From Syntrophotalea acetylenivorans (GTDB lineage Bacteria; Desulfobacterota; Desulfuromonadia; Desulfuromonadales; Syntrophotaleaceae), in contig NZ_CP015519.1 of assembly GCF_001887775.1 (NCBI RefSeq), forward strand, positions 806,001 through 870,000: a stretch of DNA of 64,000 nt, given 5' to 3'. The position numbers and the translations under genes were made by a program. The notes under the pieces are model-generated. The model made no database searches and was not told the DNA's origin. It saw nothing but the letters and a program-made list of their open reading frames with translations. How positions within the stretch are numbered: position 1 is the first letter of the stretch; every line of letters begins with the position of its first letter. Shown here in pieces: positions 52,238-61,496 of the stretch.

Positions 52238-52255
52238 ATGGTGCCGAAGGGGAGA
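52238..52255. other. attR: attachment site in the 3' end of tRNA-Leu
   Basis: It is the same 18 bases as at 28675-28692. All but the outermost base lie in the tRNA, covering the CCA end and the acceptor stem into the T arm, so the tRNA is kept whole. Confidence 0.9.
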
Positions 52256-52325
52256 CTCGAACTCCCACGTCCCTGCGGACACTAGACCCTGAACCTAGCG
52301 TGTCTACCAATTCCACCACTTCGGC
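52239..52325 (-). tRNA. tRNA-Leu (anticodon CAG)
   Basis: The 87-base gene folds as a class II tRNA. The acceptor GCCGAAG pairs with CTTCGGC and is followed by ACCA, with CCA encoded. The D arm is GGTGGAATTGGTAGACAC. The anticodon stem CTAGG/TCTAG has loop TTCAGGG with anticodon CAG. A long variable arm (TGTCCGCAGGGACG) and the T arm GGGAGTTCGAGTCTCCC complete it. It reads CUG leucine codons. Confidence 0.97.
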
Positions 52326-52548
52326 TTGAAGCGAAGAAACTTATAACAAAACGGTTATTTGAATGCAACAAAAAAATATCAGTGGTCCCACTATCCCTGA
52401 CCGAATCAATAGTCGCAACGAACTTATCAAATGGCCATCTATCGACAATGTCCACAGCAGGCACGGCGTTTAAGCTGCAAGACCTTAACCGGGAGTACGA
52501 AGCGGACCAGGTTATAAAAGCTAATTTATCTGTCGCAAAAGCCCCTTG

Positions 52549-53865
52549 CTATAAAGCCCAATAAGACAGTCCGCTAGCGGAGATATCATCTCCATTAAGA
52601 ACTGCTTTGACATCAATTACAACGCCCTGCTTATTTCCGTTAGAACAAAGCTGCTTGAATTGCGCACTGGACATGTTTATAAAATCATTGTGAGCCACCG
52701 CCAGGATAACGCCATCGACGGGACCAATCTCTTCCAGACTCTGAAGTTCGATACCATACTCCTTGCGCGCTTCCCCCACTTCGGCCACCGGATCATGCAC
52801 CAGCACCTCAACTTGAAAGTCCTGCAATTCGGCGATGATATCCACTACCTTGGTATTGCGGATATCAGGGACGTTCTCCTTAAAGGTCAGACCAAGAACC
52901 AGCACCCGGGCCCCCTTGACCGCCTTATCCGCCCGAATCAACTGCTTAACAGTCGTCTCAGCAACGTACTTACCCATGCCGTCGTTGATGCGACGGCCAG
53001 CCAGGATAACCTGAGGGTGATAACCGATCTCCTCTGCTTTATAAGTGAGATAAAAGGGATCGACACCGATGCAATGGCCGCCTACCAGACCGGGAGTGAA
53101 CTTAAGAAAATTCCATTTAGTACCGGCCGCTTCGAGTACGGCTTGAGTTGGAATCTCAAGCCGATTAAAGATGATAGCCAATTCGTTCATCAGGGCGATA
53201 TTGAGATCGCGCTGAGTATTTTCGATAACTTTAGCCGCCTCGGCCACCTTAATTGAAGCCGCCCGATAAACACCGGCCGTCACCACCAGTTCGTAGACTT
53301 TGGCTACCATGTCAAGGGTCTCGGCATCCTGCCCTGAAACCACCTTGATGATTTTGTCGACCGTATGCACCTTATCCCCGGGATTAATACGCTCCGGTGA
53401 ATAGCCAACCTTAAAATCAACACCGCAGCGCAACCCGGACTCCTGTTCCAGAATAGGCACGCAAACGTCTTCTGTGACACCGGGATAAACCGTCGATTCA
53501 TAGACAACGACAGACCCGGGAGTCAGGTGGCGGCCGATGGAGCGGGAAGCCGACTCGACAGGAGTCAGGTCCGGTTTTTTATGATCATCGATGGGTGTCG
53601 GAACAGTGACGATAAGGAAGGACGCTTCGGCCAGGCGTGAGGCATCGGCGGTATAATCGATGTTTGTGGAGGCCAGATCCTCACTGGTCAGCTCTCCTGT
53701 GGCATCATAGCCGTCACGCAACTCGCCAATCTTTTCATTGCTGATGTCAAAGCCGATCACTTCGGCCTTGCGACCAAAAGCAGCAGCCAGGGGCAGGCCG
53801 ACATAGCCGAGACCGACCACGGCAATCTTTTTCTGCTTTTTCTGAATTTGTGCAAAGGTAATCAA
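52549..53865 (-). CDS. Nucleotide-sugar dehydrogenase (UDP-N-acetylglucosamine/galactosamine type, TviB/WbpO-like)
   Basis: The enzyme oxidises the C6 hydroxyl of a UDP-sugar to an acid with NAD, for capsule or O-antigen. The 438-residue protein starts with the Rossmann motif VVGLGYVGLPLA. It has VTVPTPID, the middle segment GYSPERINPGDK, and the catalytic cysteine in GGHCIGVDPFY. LTFKENVPDIRNTKV is the C-terminal domain signature. The GYSPERINPG and GGHCIGVDP motifs mark the TviB/WbpO/WecC branch, not Ugd. The start is TTG at 53865, six bases after GGGAGG. It is followed downstream by the tRNA-Leu transcript region. Confidence 0.92.
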   Translation of the reverse strand: MITFAQIQKKQKKIAVVGLGYVGLPLAAAFGRKAEVIGFDISNEKIGELRDGYDATGELTSEDLASTNIDYTADASRLAEASFLIVTVPTPIDDHKKPDLTPVESASRSIGRHLTPGSVVVYESTVYPGVTEDVCVPILEQESGLRCGVDFKVGYSPERINPGDKVHTVDKIIKVVSGQDAETLDMVAKVYELVVTAGVYRAASIKVAEAAKVIENTQRDLNIALMNELAIIFNRLEIPTQAVLEAAGTKWNFLKFTPGLVGGHCIGVDPFYLTYKAEEIGYHPQVILAGRRINDGMGKYVAETTVKQLIRADKAVKGARVLVLGLTFKENVPDIRNTKVVDIIAELQDFQVEVLVHDPVAEVGEARKEYGIELQSLEEIGPVDGVILAVAHNDFINMSSAQFKQLCSNGNKQGVVIDVKAVLNGDDISASGLSYWAL

Positions 53866-53928
53866 AGAAACCTCCCTAGGATGAAATCGAATCCAAATTC
53901 ATATCGAAATAACTTCAAAAATCAGTCG

Positions 53929-54005
53929 TTCACCGCCGAGGTCTAAAAAACCGCCGAGAAAAATTCCCAAGATATCGTTTTACCTCAGCGTTCTCGGCGG
54001 TAAAC
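53929..54005. repeat. Palindromic CGCAGAG/CGCCGAG-type intergenic repeat, copy 2
   Basis: TTCACCGCCGAGG at the left and TCGGCGGTAAACT at the right are inverted, with CCGCCGAGAA and CAGCGTTCTCGGCGG inside. It matches the design of the copy at 19259-19366 (ACCGC...CTCAGCGTTCTC...GCGGTAAA). Confidence 0.7.
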
Positions 54006-54088
54006 TGCCCTTAGAGCGGCCTTGAAAAATGTAGCACAACACAAGGGAAACCTGCCCAAAAGATTGCGCCCTTCAGACTTGCGCAACC

Positions 54089-55099
54089 CTAGACCTGGTA
54101 GTACTCCCGGTACCACTCCACAAACCGCTGAACCCCTTCGGCAATGGGCGTGGCGGGCTTAAAGCCGACATCCCGCATCAAATCGTCCACGTCCGCATAA
54201 GTCGCAGGGACATCACCAGGCTGGATGGGCAGCAGGTTTTTCTCAGCGCTTTGCCCCAGGGCCTGCTCCAAGGTACCGATCAGGTCCATTAGCTCCACGG
54301 GGTTGTTGTTGCCGATATTATACAGCCGACTTGGGGCACTGCTGGTACCGGGGTCGGGCTGCGCTCCATCCCAATCAGGATTGGCGGTAGCGGTGTTGTC
54401 CAAGGTACGCATTACGCCTTCGACGATGTCATCAACATAGGTAAAGTCGCGCCTCATCTTGCCGTAATTGAACACATCGATCGGCTTTCCGGCCAGAATG
54501 GCCTTGGTGAACAGGAACAGGGCCATATCCGGCCGCCCCCAAGGCCCATAGACGGTAAAAAAGCGCAGCCCGGTCACCGGCAGACGATAGAGATGGGCGT
54601 AGGTGTGGGCCATCAGCTCGTTGGCCTTTTTCGAGGCTGCATAAAGAGACACGGGATGATCGACATTGTCGTGCACCGAAAAAGGCATGCTGGTATTGGC
54701 GCCGTAAACCGAGGAGGACGAGGCGTAAACCAGGTGCTCTACCTCATTGTGCCGGCAACCTTCAAGAATATTCACGAACCCGGTGAGATTACTGTCGACG
54801 TAGGCGTGGGGGTTAATCAATGAATAACGCACCCCGGCCTGGGCAGCCAGGTTCACGACCCGATCAAAACGCTGCTCCGCGAACAGGGCGGCGATTCCTT
54901 CACGGTCGGCCAGGTCGAGCTGAACGAACCGGAAATTATCCTTGCCCTGCAGGCGAGCGAGACGCGCTTCTTTAAGGGTAACATCATAATAGTCGTTGAG
55001 ATTGTCGAGACCGATGACCTCATCGCCCCGTGCAAGCAGCCTCTGAGACAGATGAGAACCGATAAACCCGGCAGCGCCGGTAACTAAGATTTTCGCCAC
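54089..55099 (-). CDS. NAD-dependent epimerase, probable UDP-glucuronate 4-epimerase
   Basis: The 336-residue protein is an extended short-chain dehydrogenase. It starts with the NAD motif [12 protein letters not shown], followed by [21 protein letters not shown] and YASSSSVYG. The active-site YxxxK is in [11 protein letters not shown], followed by [15 protein letters not shown], typical of the UDP-glucuronate 4-epimerases (LpsL/Cap1J). It would make UDP-galacturonate from the product of the Ugd next to it. The GTG at 55099 follows GGAGGAAAAT and is preferred over a TTG four codons before, which is part of the ribosome site. Confidence 0.9.
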   Translation of the reverse strand: MAKILVTGAAGFIGSHLSQRLLARGDEVIGLDNLNDYYDVTLKEARLARLQGKDNFRFVQLDLADREGIAALFAEQRFDRVVNLAAQAGVRYSLINPHAYVDSNLTGFVNILEGCRHNEVEHLVYASSSSVYGANTSMPFSVHDNVDHPVSLYAASKKANELMAHTYAHLYRLPVTGLRFFTVYGPWGRPDMALFLFTKAILAGKPIDVFNYGKMRRDFTYVDDIVEGVMRTLDNTATANPDWDGAQPDPGTSSAPSRLYNIGNNNPVELMDLIGTLEQALGQSAEKNLLPIQPGDVPATYADVDDLMRDVGFKPATPIAEGVQRFVEWYREYYQV

Positions 55100-55183
55100 A
55101 TTTTCCTCCAAATCGGGCAGTAACCTGGTACCCGTATAAACCTAATACTTCAACAGGGGCAAAGTCTAGCAAAGGGACCTCTG

Positions 55184-56521
55184 TTAGCCGCGACGACCAA
55201 TCCCCAGATATTCAAAACCGGCTTCGCTCATCTGCTGCGGATCATATTGGTTTCGTCCATCGATAACAACGGGCTGCTTCATAATTTTCTTCATGGCCAT
55301 AAAGTCGGGGGTGCGGAAAGGCTTCCATTCGGTGACCAGCACCATGGCATCAGCAGCCTTAAGAGCATCATACTGATGATCCGCCAGCACCAGATCGCAG
55401 TTATCAAACCAGGCCTTGGGCAAAAGTTTACGAGCCGCATCCATGGCGATAGGGTCGTAGGCCTTGACCCGGGCGCCCGCACCGATAAGATCGTGCAACA
55501 AGACCAACGATGTCGCTTCGCGCAAATCATCCGTACCCGGTTTGAAAGCCAGTCCCCAAACACCGATGGTGATACCGCTCAGATCGGAACCGAAGCGTTG
55601 GCAGATTTTCTCGAACAATACTCTCTGCTGGCGTTTGTTCCGTTCATCGACGCTGCGCAATACCTGGGAATCGTACTGACAACTTTCCGCCAGATGAATC
55701 AACGCTTTGACATCCTTGGGAAAGCAGGAACCCCCGTAACCGCAGCCGGGGTAGATATAGGAATAGCCGATACGGCTATCGGAGCCGATACCGCGCCGCA
55801 CATTTTCCACATCGACATCGAGGCAATCGCACAGATTGGCGATTTCATTGATAAATGAGATTTTGGTCGCCAGCATGGCATTGGCGGCGTACTTGGTCAT
55901 TTCCGCATCACGCACCCCCATATACACCGTGCGATCCCGATTCATATTAAAGGGCATATACAGTTGCCGCATAAGTTCACGGGCTCGGTCGCTGTCGGTA
56001 CCGACAATAATACGATCGGGTCGCATAAAGTCTTCGATAGCCGCCCCCTCCTTGAGGAATTCAGGGTTACTGACCACATCAAAATCGATCTCCACATCTC
56101 TCTTTTGCAGTTCAGCCTCGATGACGGCCCGCACCCGGTCCGCGGTCCCTACAGGAACCGTCGATTTATCGACCACCACGGCATAATGGTCCAAATGCTG
56201 ACCGATTTCTTTGGCTACCGCCAATACCTGGCTGAGGTCCGCAGAACCATCGTCGTTAGAAGGAGTTCCGACGCCGATAAAGTAAAGACTGGAATCGGCC
56301 ATTGCCTCAGCGAGGGAGGTGGAAAAGTGCAACCGGTTTTCCCGGGCATTGTTGCTGACCAAGACTTCCAGTCCCGGCTCATAGATGGGAATCTTGCCGT
56401 CCTTCAAAGCGGCGACTTTGTTCGGATCCGCATCGACACAGGTGACATTATTTCCCATCTCGGCAAAACAGGTTCCGGTAACAAGCCCCACATATCCTGT
56501 TCCAATGACGGTTATATTCAT
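55184..56521 (-). CDS. ugd: UDP-glucose 6-dehydrogenase
   Basis: The enzyme makes UDP-glucuronate from UDP-glucose with two NAD. The 445-residue protein has VIGTGYVGLVTGTCFAEMG at the start, GVGTPSNDDGSADLS, STVPVGTADRV, SNPEFLKEGAAIEDF, and the catalytic Cys in YGGSCFPKDVKAL. The C-terminal domain has GLAFKPGTDDLREA. The motifs are those of true Ugd and differ from the TviB-like enzyme at 52549. With the epimerase gene after it, it forms a two-step route to UDP-galacturonate. Confidence 0.95.
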   Translation of the reverse strand: MNITVIGTGYVGLVTGTCFAEMGNNVTCVDADPNKVAALKDGKIPIYEPGLEVLVSNNARENRLHFSTSLAEAMADSSLYFIGVGTPSNDDGSADLSQVLAVAKEIGQHLDHYAVVVDKSTVPVGTADRVRAVIEAELQKRDVEIDFDVVSNPEFLKEGAAIEDFMRPDRIIVGTDSDRARELMRQLYMPFNMNRDRTVYMGVRDAEMTKYAANAMLATKISFINEIANLCDCLDVDVENVRRGIGSDSRIGYSYIYPGCGYGGSCFPKDVKALIHLAESCQYDSQVLRSVDERNKRQQRVLFEKICQRFGSDLSGITIGVWGLAFKPGTDDLREATSLVLLHDLIGAGARVKAYDPIAMDAARKLLPKAWFDNCDLVLADHQYDALKAADAMVLVTEWKPFRTPDFMAMKKIMKQPVVIDGRNQYDPQQMSEAGFEYLGIGRRG

Positions 56522-56770
56522 CGAAAATCCATCCTTAAAAAATAGTTAAATGATTGCCTTAACACCCTATAATTGAATTAACTGAAAACACTCTATTAAA
56601 ATACCCCTAACGCTTTGTGTCAAGCCCCTGTCCCGTCTTAACAAAAACTTTCAGACAGGTGCTAAGCATGAATACGAAAGAGGAATATGATTAGCGTGTT
56701 AAGCAGGGTCACCCGGAGGTTCGGAATAGCGCCTTAAGGTGGAGTGGGAGCATGTATCTATTTCCGTTTA

Positions 56771-57595
56771 TTATGAAGACATTGGCGTTTGCATATCACC
56801 ATTATCTTCTATCGCTCCGGCCAAACTGGACCCCGAATCGAGAATATCCAATCCACCTTCGTGGTTGGTCAAGATCTGCAGTGCCGGCAGAAGAAAGGCT
56901 TCCAGGGATTCGACGCCATGCCCATCGGTTGCAAAACACGAGTAAAGACCTTGGGTAAGATTAGCCTCCGCCCGTTTTTGCACTTGCTTGCCGTAACGCC
57001 CTGAAAAGCTGAGAAGGTTGCCCTGGAAAAGACCTCCCGTACCTTTGAGTTCATCCTGTAAAAATAAGTCGGATGGAGCTGCCCCGGGAAAAGAGGATGT
57101 TGTATTCGAGGGGAAAAACCTTTTAAAAACGCCATTAAAAGGCCACCTTATGGGGCAAAAATCGCCCTGGGCTAGAAGATCTGTGCGTTCAGGGTGAGCC
57201 ATTAAAGGTATCAGACCACGCTGGATGATACGCTGAACATTATCCCGAACCAGCTCAGATGAAGCCTCACGGGGAACCTCAACCAACAGCAACCGACTAT
57301 CCCCCAGGCATTGCGGCTTTTCAAGCAATACCGGAAAGTATTCGTCCAGGAAATATTCCATTCCAGGGCTCAGCAACAGAGGAATTCCTGCCCGGTTCAA
57401 CTCTTTTTGCAGCGTGGATGTCGCTTTTTGAACCTGCGACGGTCGGTTGTCGAAACGGCCGAGAATGCAGTGGGGTGTACAATGTACCTGACGAAAACCG
57501 GCGGCCGCAAGCAGCCTTGCCATCTCCAGAGATTCAGCAAGGGTTTCGGGGCCGTCATCTATTCCAGGTAGAATATGACAATGCCAATCAATCAT
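56771..57595 (-). CDS. CpsB/CapC-type protein tyrosine phosphatase (PHP fold)
   Basis: The 274-residue protein has the PHP metal motif at its start, DWHCHILPGIDDGP, then HCTPHCI, LSPGMEYF, and LMAHPERTD. A final SCFATDGHG supplies the last metal ligands. CpsB/YwqE proteins dephosphorylate a tyrosine kinase that controls capsule chain length. No such kinase gene is adjacent in the window. An internal region near 165-200 is less conserved but in frame. It belongs to the polysaccharide gene set of this flank. Confidence 0.88.
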   Translation of the reverse strand: MIDWHCHILPGIDDGPETLAESLEMARLLAAAGFRQVHCTPHCILGRFDNRPSQVQKATSTLQKELNRAGIPLLLSPGMEYFLDEYFPVLLEKPQCLGDSRLLLVEVPREASSELVRDNVQRIIQRGLIPLMAHPERTDLLAQGDFCPIRWPFNGVFKRFFPSNTTSSFPGAAPSDLFLQDELKGTGGLFQGNLLSFSGRYGKQVQKRAEANLTQGLYSCFATDGHGVESLEAFLLPALQILTNHEGGLDILDSGSSLAGAIEDNGDMQTPMSS

Positions 57596-57694
57596 AGAGT
57601 ATTAAAACCAGGCGAATATTTATCCGGAACTCAAGAGCGGTGAGATCTAGATTTTGAAATGTAATTCAGGCTGCAAACGCGGGGAATTGAACTC

Positions 57695-58558
57695 TTATTT
57701 ATCGACCTTGATCCAGACGGTCTGCTCTTGATGAAGATTGCTGGTACGCCAGGTAAGAATCCCGCGAGAGACTTCATCCCCTTCCCGGAGATGATGGCCA
57801 AGATCGACCCATTTACCAAGGGGGACCCGCACCGTGCTCATCAACTCTTGCAATTTAACGGGCGACGGCATGCCCATCATGCGGGCACTACTGCGCTGAA
57901 ACCCCTCCAGATAGGGGCGGATTTCTAAAGTAGCATAGCCCCGTTCCAGAATCGGCCTTACCCAGAAACCGGTATTGACGGCCTGAAACTCAACGGTCTG
58001 ACCATAACCGGCATAACGACGGGCCAGCAACAACATCTCCCGCACATAGGGCACCATCTCCCCCATCAAAATAAACCCTTTGCTGCCATCCCGCAGCCGG
58101 AGGGTCTGCGTAGTCTGCTCGGCAGTATTGCCAAGACGCCGCGCTCCCGATGAGTAGGCAGGACCATTCTCAGCCCCATTGGCCCCTCCAGAGGATGCCG
58201 CAGAGCCATCGGGTTTTACCGTGCCGGGTACGGAGGAGTTGGACAGCACCGCCCGATTGCCGGTCCGACCATGGCGATCTTCCTGGCGCACACTGATACG
58301 CAGCATGGTCGGAGGGACGTCGATCTGCTGAAGCACCTCCTCGAGGGTGGCAATTTCCTCCGCCGAAGCGTTGACGATCAGACGATTATCCCAGACGCTA
58401 ATTTTGCCCTGCCCTTCAAGGACATCACGAACTACCGGCAAAATTTCTTCCGCTGCAACATGTTTCAAAGCCATTACTTTGATAGCTGCCTGACAAGGCC
58501 GGGCGGCTACCAGCGAGAGCAACAGCAAACAACAAAACAGTGTAAACCTGCCGGACAT
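57695..58558 (-). CDS. Exported secretin-N (NolW-like) domain protein
   Basis: The 287-residue protein has a signal peptide (about 1-24, ending CQA). Residues 26-80 match the secretin short N-domain (IKVMALKHVAAEEILPVVRDVL, IVNASAEEIATLEEVLQQID). Secretins have several of these before an outer-membrane ring domain, which is missing here. A Gly/Ser/Asn-rich linker lies at about 110-145. The C-terminal ~130 residues are beta-rich without a family I recognise. GGGGAG precedes the ATG. It may help assemble an envelope complex; the partner is unknown. Confidence 0.8.
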   Translation of the reverse strand: MSGRFTLFCCLLLLSLVAARPCQAAIKVMALKHVAAEEILPVVRDVLEGQGKISVWDNRLIVNASAEEIATLEEVLQQIDVPPTMLRISVRQEDRHGRTGNRAVLSNSSVPGTVKPDGSAASSGGANGAENGPAYSSGARRLGNTAEQTTQTLRLRDGSKGFILMGEMVPYVREMLLLARRYAGYGQTVEFQAVNTGFWVRPILERGYATLEIRPYLEGFQRSSARMMGMPSPVKLQELMSTVRVPLGKWVDLGHHLREGDEVSRGILTWRTSNLHQEQTVWIKVDK

Positions 58559-58909
58559 ATCCGTCTCCCCCTATCTGTTCATCCCTCAAAGTCCACCTGA
58601 CAAATCCAGAATACCCATTGGCTGAAGGGCACTATACCAATTCCATATCGTCCCATAAACATGTTTTGTTAATGATTGTCGCCCCTGATTCGGAAAATAC
58701 GTCCATCTTCTCCATAAAGAGATTGGTTAACTTTTTGATCGGGCCGGGATTTCCTTGTCGGCGTGCTGACTGAACTCTTTGGTTGCACGCCAGGGATTTA
58801 CTGCTGGTCACTACTGCCAGTGAACCATTTATTTGATATACTTCTTGCTCCGGGCGGTACTCCGTCACAACAAAGACCCGGGACCTGCCGTCCTAATAAA
58901 GGAGGCCCC
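58559..58909. other. Intergenic region between divergent genes
   Basis: No gene is supported. It should hold promoters for the secretin-N-like gene and for the DUF362 gene. A longer frame upstream of the DUF362 ATG has no ribosome site. Confidence 0.45.
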
Positions 58910-59842
58910 ATGGACCGTCGACGCTTTCTGCATGATGCTGCGTTCTGGTCGCTTTCCTGGTCGTTGGCTCTACAATGGCCCTTCTTATCCGCCGCCAATC
59001 CCCCCGCCCATGCCGCACCGGGCAATCTTATTCTGGCAAAAGTCGGTATGGGGAAAGGAAAGGACTACCCAAGGTTGGTGCGACAAGTGGTTACCTTGGT
59101 CGGTGGCATGCACGCTTTTGTCAAGCCGGGCGCTCGGGTGGTTATTAAACCCAACATCGGCTTTGACCGTCCGCCGGAAATGGCTGCCACCACCCACCCC
59201 TTAGTCGTTCGTACCCTGGCGGAAATGGCGCTGGAAGCAGGAGCCGGCCAGGTAAGAATTTTTGACCGTACCTGCTATGAGGCCCGCCGCTGCTATCAGA
59301 ATAGCGGCATCTTGCCGGCAATAAAAGCCATGGACCACAGCAAGGTGCGCTGTGACTATATTGATCGCAGAAAATTCGTCACTATAAACATTCCTCAGGG
59401 CCGGAACATAAAAAGCTGGGATATCTATCGCGATGCATTGGAGGCCGATTGTTACATCAACGTACCTGTCGCCAAACAACACGGGCTGGCCGGATTATCC
59501 CTCGGACTGAAAAATAGCATGGGAGTGCTCGGAGGAAATCGGGGCCATTGGCATCGCCAACTTGAGCAAAACCTGGCCGATCTGGCCACCGTTCTTCGCC
59601 CCACCCTGACCGTTATCGACGCCACACGAATGTTGCTTCGCAACGGTCCTCAAGGCGGCAACCTTCGGGATGTTAAAATCAACGATACCATCCTCGCTTC
59701 CTCCGACCCTGTAGCCGCAGACGCCCTGGCTACAATGCTCTTCAATCGTACTCCCGCAGAAATCGGCAGCACCGCAGCGGCGGCAAAAATGAGCCTGGGT
59801 ACAATGGAATTGAACCGAATCCAAAGTGTTGTGGTGCCATGA
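58910..59842 (+). CDS. Tat-exported DUF362 domain protein
   Basis: The 310-residue protein starts with a twin-arginine signal (DRRRFLHDAA then a hydrophobic stretch to AHA near 35), so it is exported folded. The DUF362 domain follows: VVIKPNIGFDRPPEM, TYEARRC-like cysteine positions, INVPVAKQHGLAG, SLGLKNSMG and SDPVAADALA. The family is often linked to iron-sulfur proteins. AAAGGAGGCCCC before the ATG at 58910 fixes the start. It is coupled to the next gene by an ATGA overlap, so the two probably work as one redox unit. Confidence 0.9.
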   Translation: MDRRRFLHDAAFWSLSWSLALQWPFLSAANPPAHAAPGNLILAKVGMGKGKDYPRLVRQVVTLVGGMHAFVKPGARVVIKPNIGFDRPPEMAATTHPLVVRTLAEMALEAGAGQVRIFDRTCYEARRCYQNSGILPAIKAMDHSKVRCDYIDRRKFVTINIPQGRNIKSWDIYRDALEADCYINVPVAKQHGLAGLSLGLKNSMGVLGGNRGHWHRQLEQNLADLATVLRPTLTVIDATRMLLRNGPQGGNLRDVKINDTILASSDPVAADALATMLFNRTPAEIGSTAAAAKMSLGTMELNRIQSVVVP

Positions 59843-61416
59843 AAGTCCGCCTCCGTGCCATACAGTGGCGACGCATGAGCCAGGGGCTGTTTTTGATATT
59901 ATTCCTGGTTCTGTTTCTGCGGACTGACTATCAGGGGCAGGACCAACTTTCCGGGGTCGTCAACCTGATCTTTCGCATCGATCCGCTGGTGGCTCTGGCC
60001 GCCACTCTCGCCACCCGCAGTTTTATCTATCTGGTTATGCCGGCAGGCCTGTTATTGCTGTCCTGCCTGCTTTTAGGGCGCTGGTTCTGTGGCTGGGCCT
60101 GCCCGATGGGCACCCTCCTCGATGCGTCTCGATCTTTGACCGGCAGCAAAAAAACAGCTCTGCCGGGGGCGCTGCCCAGACTACGCTACATCCTGTTGTT
60201 TTTGATTCTGGTCGGCGCTCTCTTCGGCCTGCCCCTGGTCGGTTTTTTCGATCCCTTTGCTATTCTGGTTCGAGGCTTGACCATGGCCGTCTATCCCGCC
60301 GTTGCCATGGCCATTGAGAGCTTCTTTACGCTGACCTACCAACAAGGCCCTGTCTGGCTGAACCTATGGACCGAACCCCTGTATCAACTTCTAAGACATA
60401 CAGTTCTGCCCTTTGAGCAAAAGGTTTTTACTTTGGCCTTGCCGGCCATGCTAATGCTTCTGAACCTTTTTTTATTGGAGATAATACAAAGTCGGTTTTT
60501 CTGCCGCACTCTGTGCCCTCTCGGTGCACTGCTCGGTCTTGCGGCACGCATTGCTCCCTGGCGAATAGCAAACCGGCAGCCGACCTGCCAGAATTGCAGA
60601 CAGTGCACCCCCCTGTGCCGAACGGGCGCGATCGATGGCCAGAGCCAAGTAAACCAAGAACGGTGCATCCTCTGCCTCGATTGCCTGTCCGACTGTCCCA
60701 AAGACCACTTTCATTTTGGAAGAGTCCCAAAACACACTATACCCTTGGCGGAAGGTCTCAGCCGCCGGGCATTTGTCGGCACCACCCTGACAGGCATCAC
60801 CCTGCCCTTCATGTTCGCCGTGCGACCCTTTAAACGGCACCCCAATCCAGCCTTGATCAGACCCCCTGGAGCACTTTCAGAGGATCAATTTCTCGGCCGC
60901 TGTGTGCGCTGTGGAGAGTGCATGCAAGTCTGCATCGGCAATGCCCTGCATCCGACTCTGATAGAAGCCGGCGCCGAGGGACTCTTTACCCCCAAATTGA
61001 TTCCCCGGATCGGCTATTGCGAATACAATTGCACCTTATGCGGGCAGGTCTGTCCTACCGGAGCGATAAAAAAACTGCCCGTCTCCGAAAAACAAGCCAC
61101 CGTCATTGGCCGGGCTTTTATCGACCGCAACCGTTGCCTGCCTTATGCCAAAGGAGTGCCCTGCATCGTCTGCGAGGAACTCTGTCCTACTCCGCAAAAA
61201 GCCATCGGCTTTCGTGAGGTGTCCGTTCAGAACGAGCTTGGCCAAACGGTACGGGTCAAACAACCCTATGTAATCGATGATTTATGTATTGGCTGCGGGG
61301 TCTGTGAAAACAAATGCCCCTTACCTGGACGCGCCGCAATCCTGGTCACCTCGGCCGGTGAATCGCGGAAGAAAAAGGATCTATACCTTGACGGTTATGG
61401 GCGTGAGGCAGGATAG
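59839..61416 (+). CDS. Polyferredoxin membrane protein (NapH/YccM-like)
   Basis: The 525-residue protein has an N-terminal membrane domain (hydrophobic segments near 12-30, 45-75, 105-130 and 190-220) with CGWACPMGTLLD after the second region and CRTLCPLGALLG after the last, as in NapH. Ferredoxin clusters follow: CQNCRQCTPLC, CILCLDCLSDCP, CVRCGECMQVC, CNCTLCGQVCP-like, CIVCEELCP, and CIGCGVCENKCP. It should move electrons between quinone and a periplasmic or cytoplasmic partner. A Tat-like RRAFVGTTLTG segment near residue 310 may be a fused signal of a NapG-type half. Confidence 0.9.
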   Translation: MKVRLRAIQWRRMSQGLFLILFLVLFLRTDYQGQDQLSGVVNLIFRIDPLVALAATLATRSFIYLVMPAGLLLLSCLLLGRWFCGWACPMGTLLDASRSLTGSKKTALPGALPRLRYILLFLILVGALFGLPLVGFFDPFAILVRGLTMAVYPAVAMAIESFFTLTYQQGPVWLNLWTEPLYQLLRHTVLPFEQKVFTLALPAMLMLLNLFLLEIIQSRFFCRTLCPLGALLGLAARIAPWRIANRQPTCQNCRQCTPLCRTGAIDGQSQVNQERCILCLDCLSDCPKDHFHFGRVPKHTIPLAEGLSRRAFVGTTLTGITLPFMFAVRPFKRHPNPALIRPPGALSEDQFLGRCVRCGECMQVCIGNALHPTLIEAGAEGLFTPKLIPRIGYCEYNCTLCGQVCPTGAIKKLPVSEKQATVIGRAFIDRNRCLPYAKGVPCIVCEELCPTPQKAIGFREVSVQNELGQTVRVKQPYVIDDLCIGCGVCENKCPLPGRAAILVTSAGESRKKKDLYLDGYGREAG

Positions 61417-61496
61417 AAAAAGGAATAGATGGGAAAGATGGTGGTTATTTAGCGAAAAAAAGCCCAGCAAAACAAATGGAGTTTTGGATCGAGCAG

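Larger units (their letters stand above)
28675..52255. mobile_element. Integrative genomic island in tRNA-Leu (about 23.6 kb)
   Basis: An 18-bp direct repeat, ATGGTGCCGAAGGGGAGA, lies at 28675-28692 and again at 52238-52255, where it is the 3' end of tRNA-Leu. A tyrosine recombinase gene abuts the tRNA. Base composition inside is visibly more AT-rich than either flank. Gene content is accessory: NACHT ATPase, cassette genes with attC-like sites, resolvases, HUH Rep-like protein, a ubiquitin-like conjugation operon, nucleases and lipoproteins. No conjugation or phage structural genes are seen, so it is either mobilised by another element or decayed. Confidence 0.9.

Noticed and set aside
28675-52255. 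Complete prophage
   Set aside because: No capsid, tail, terminase or lysis genes are present; only an integrase, resolvases and a Rep-like gene.
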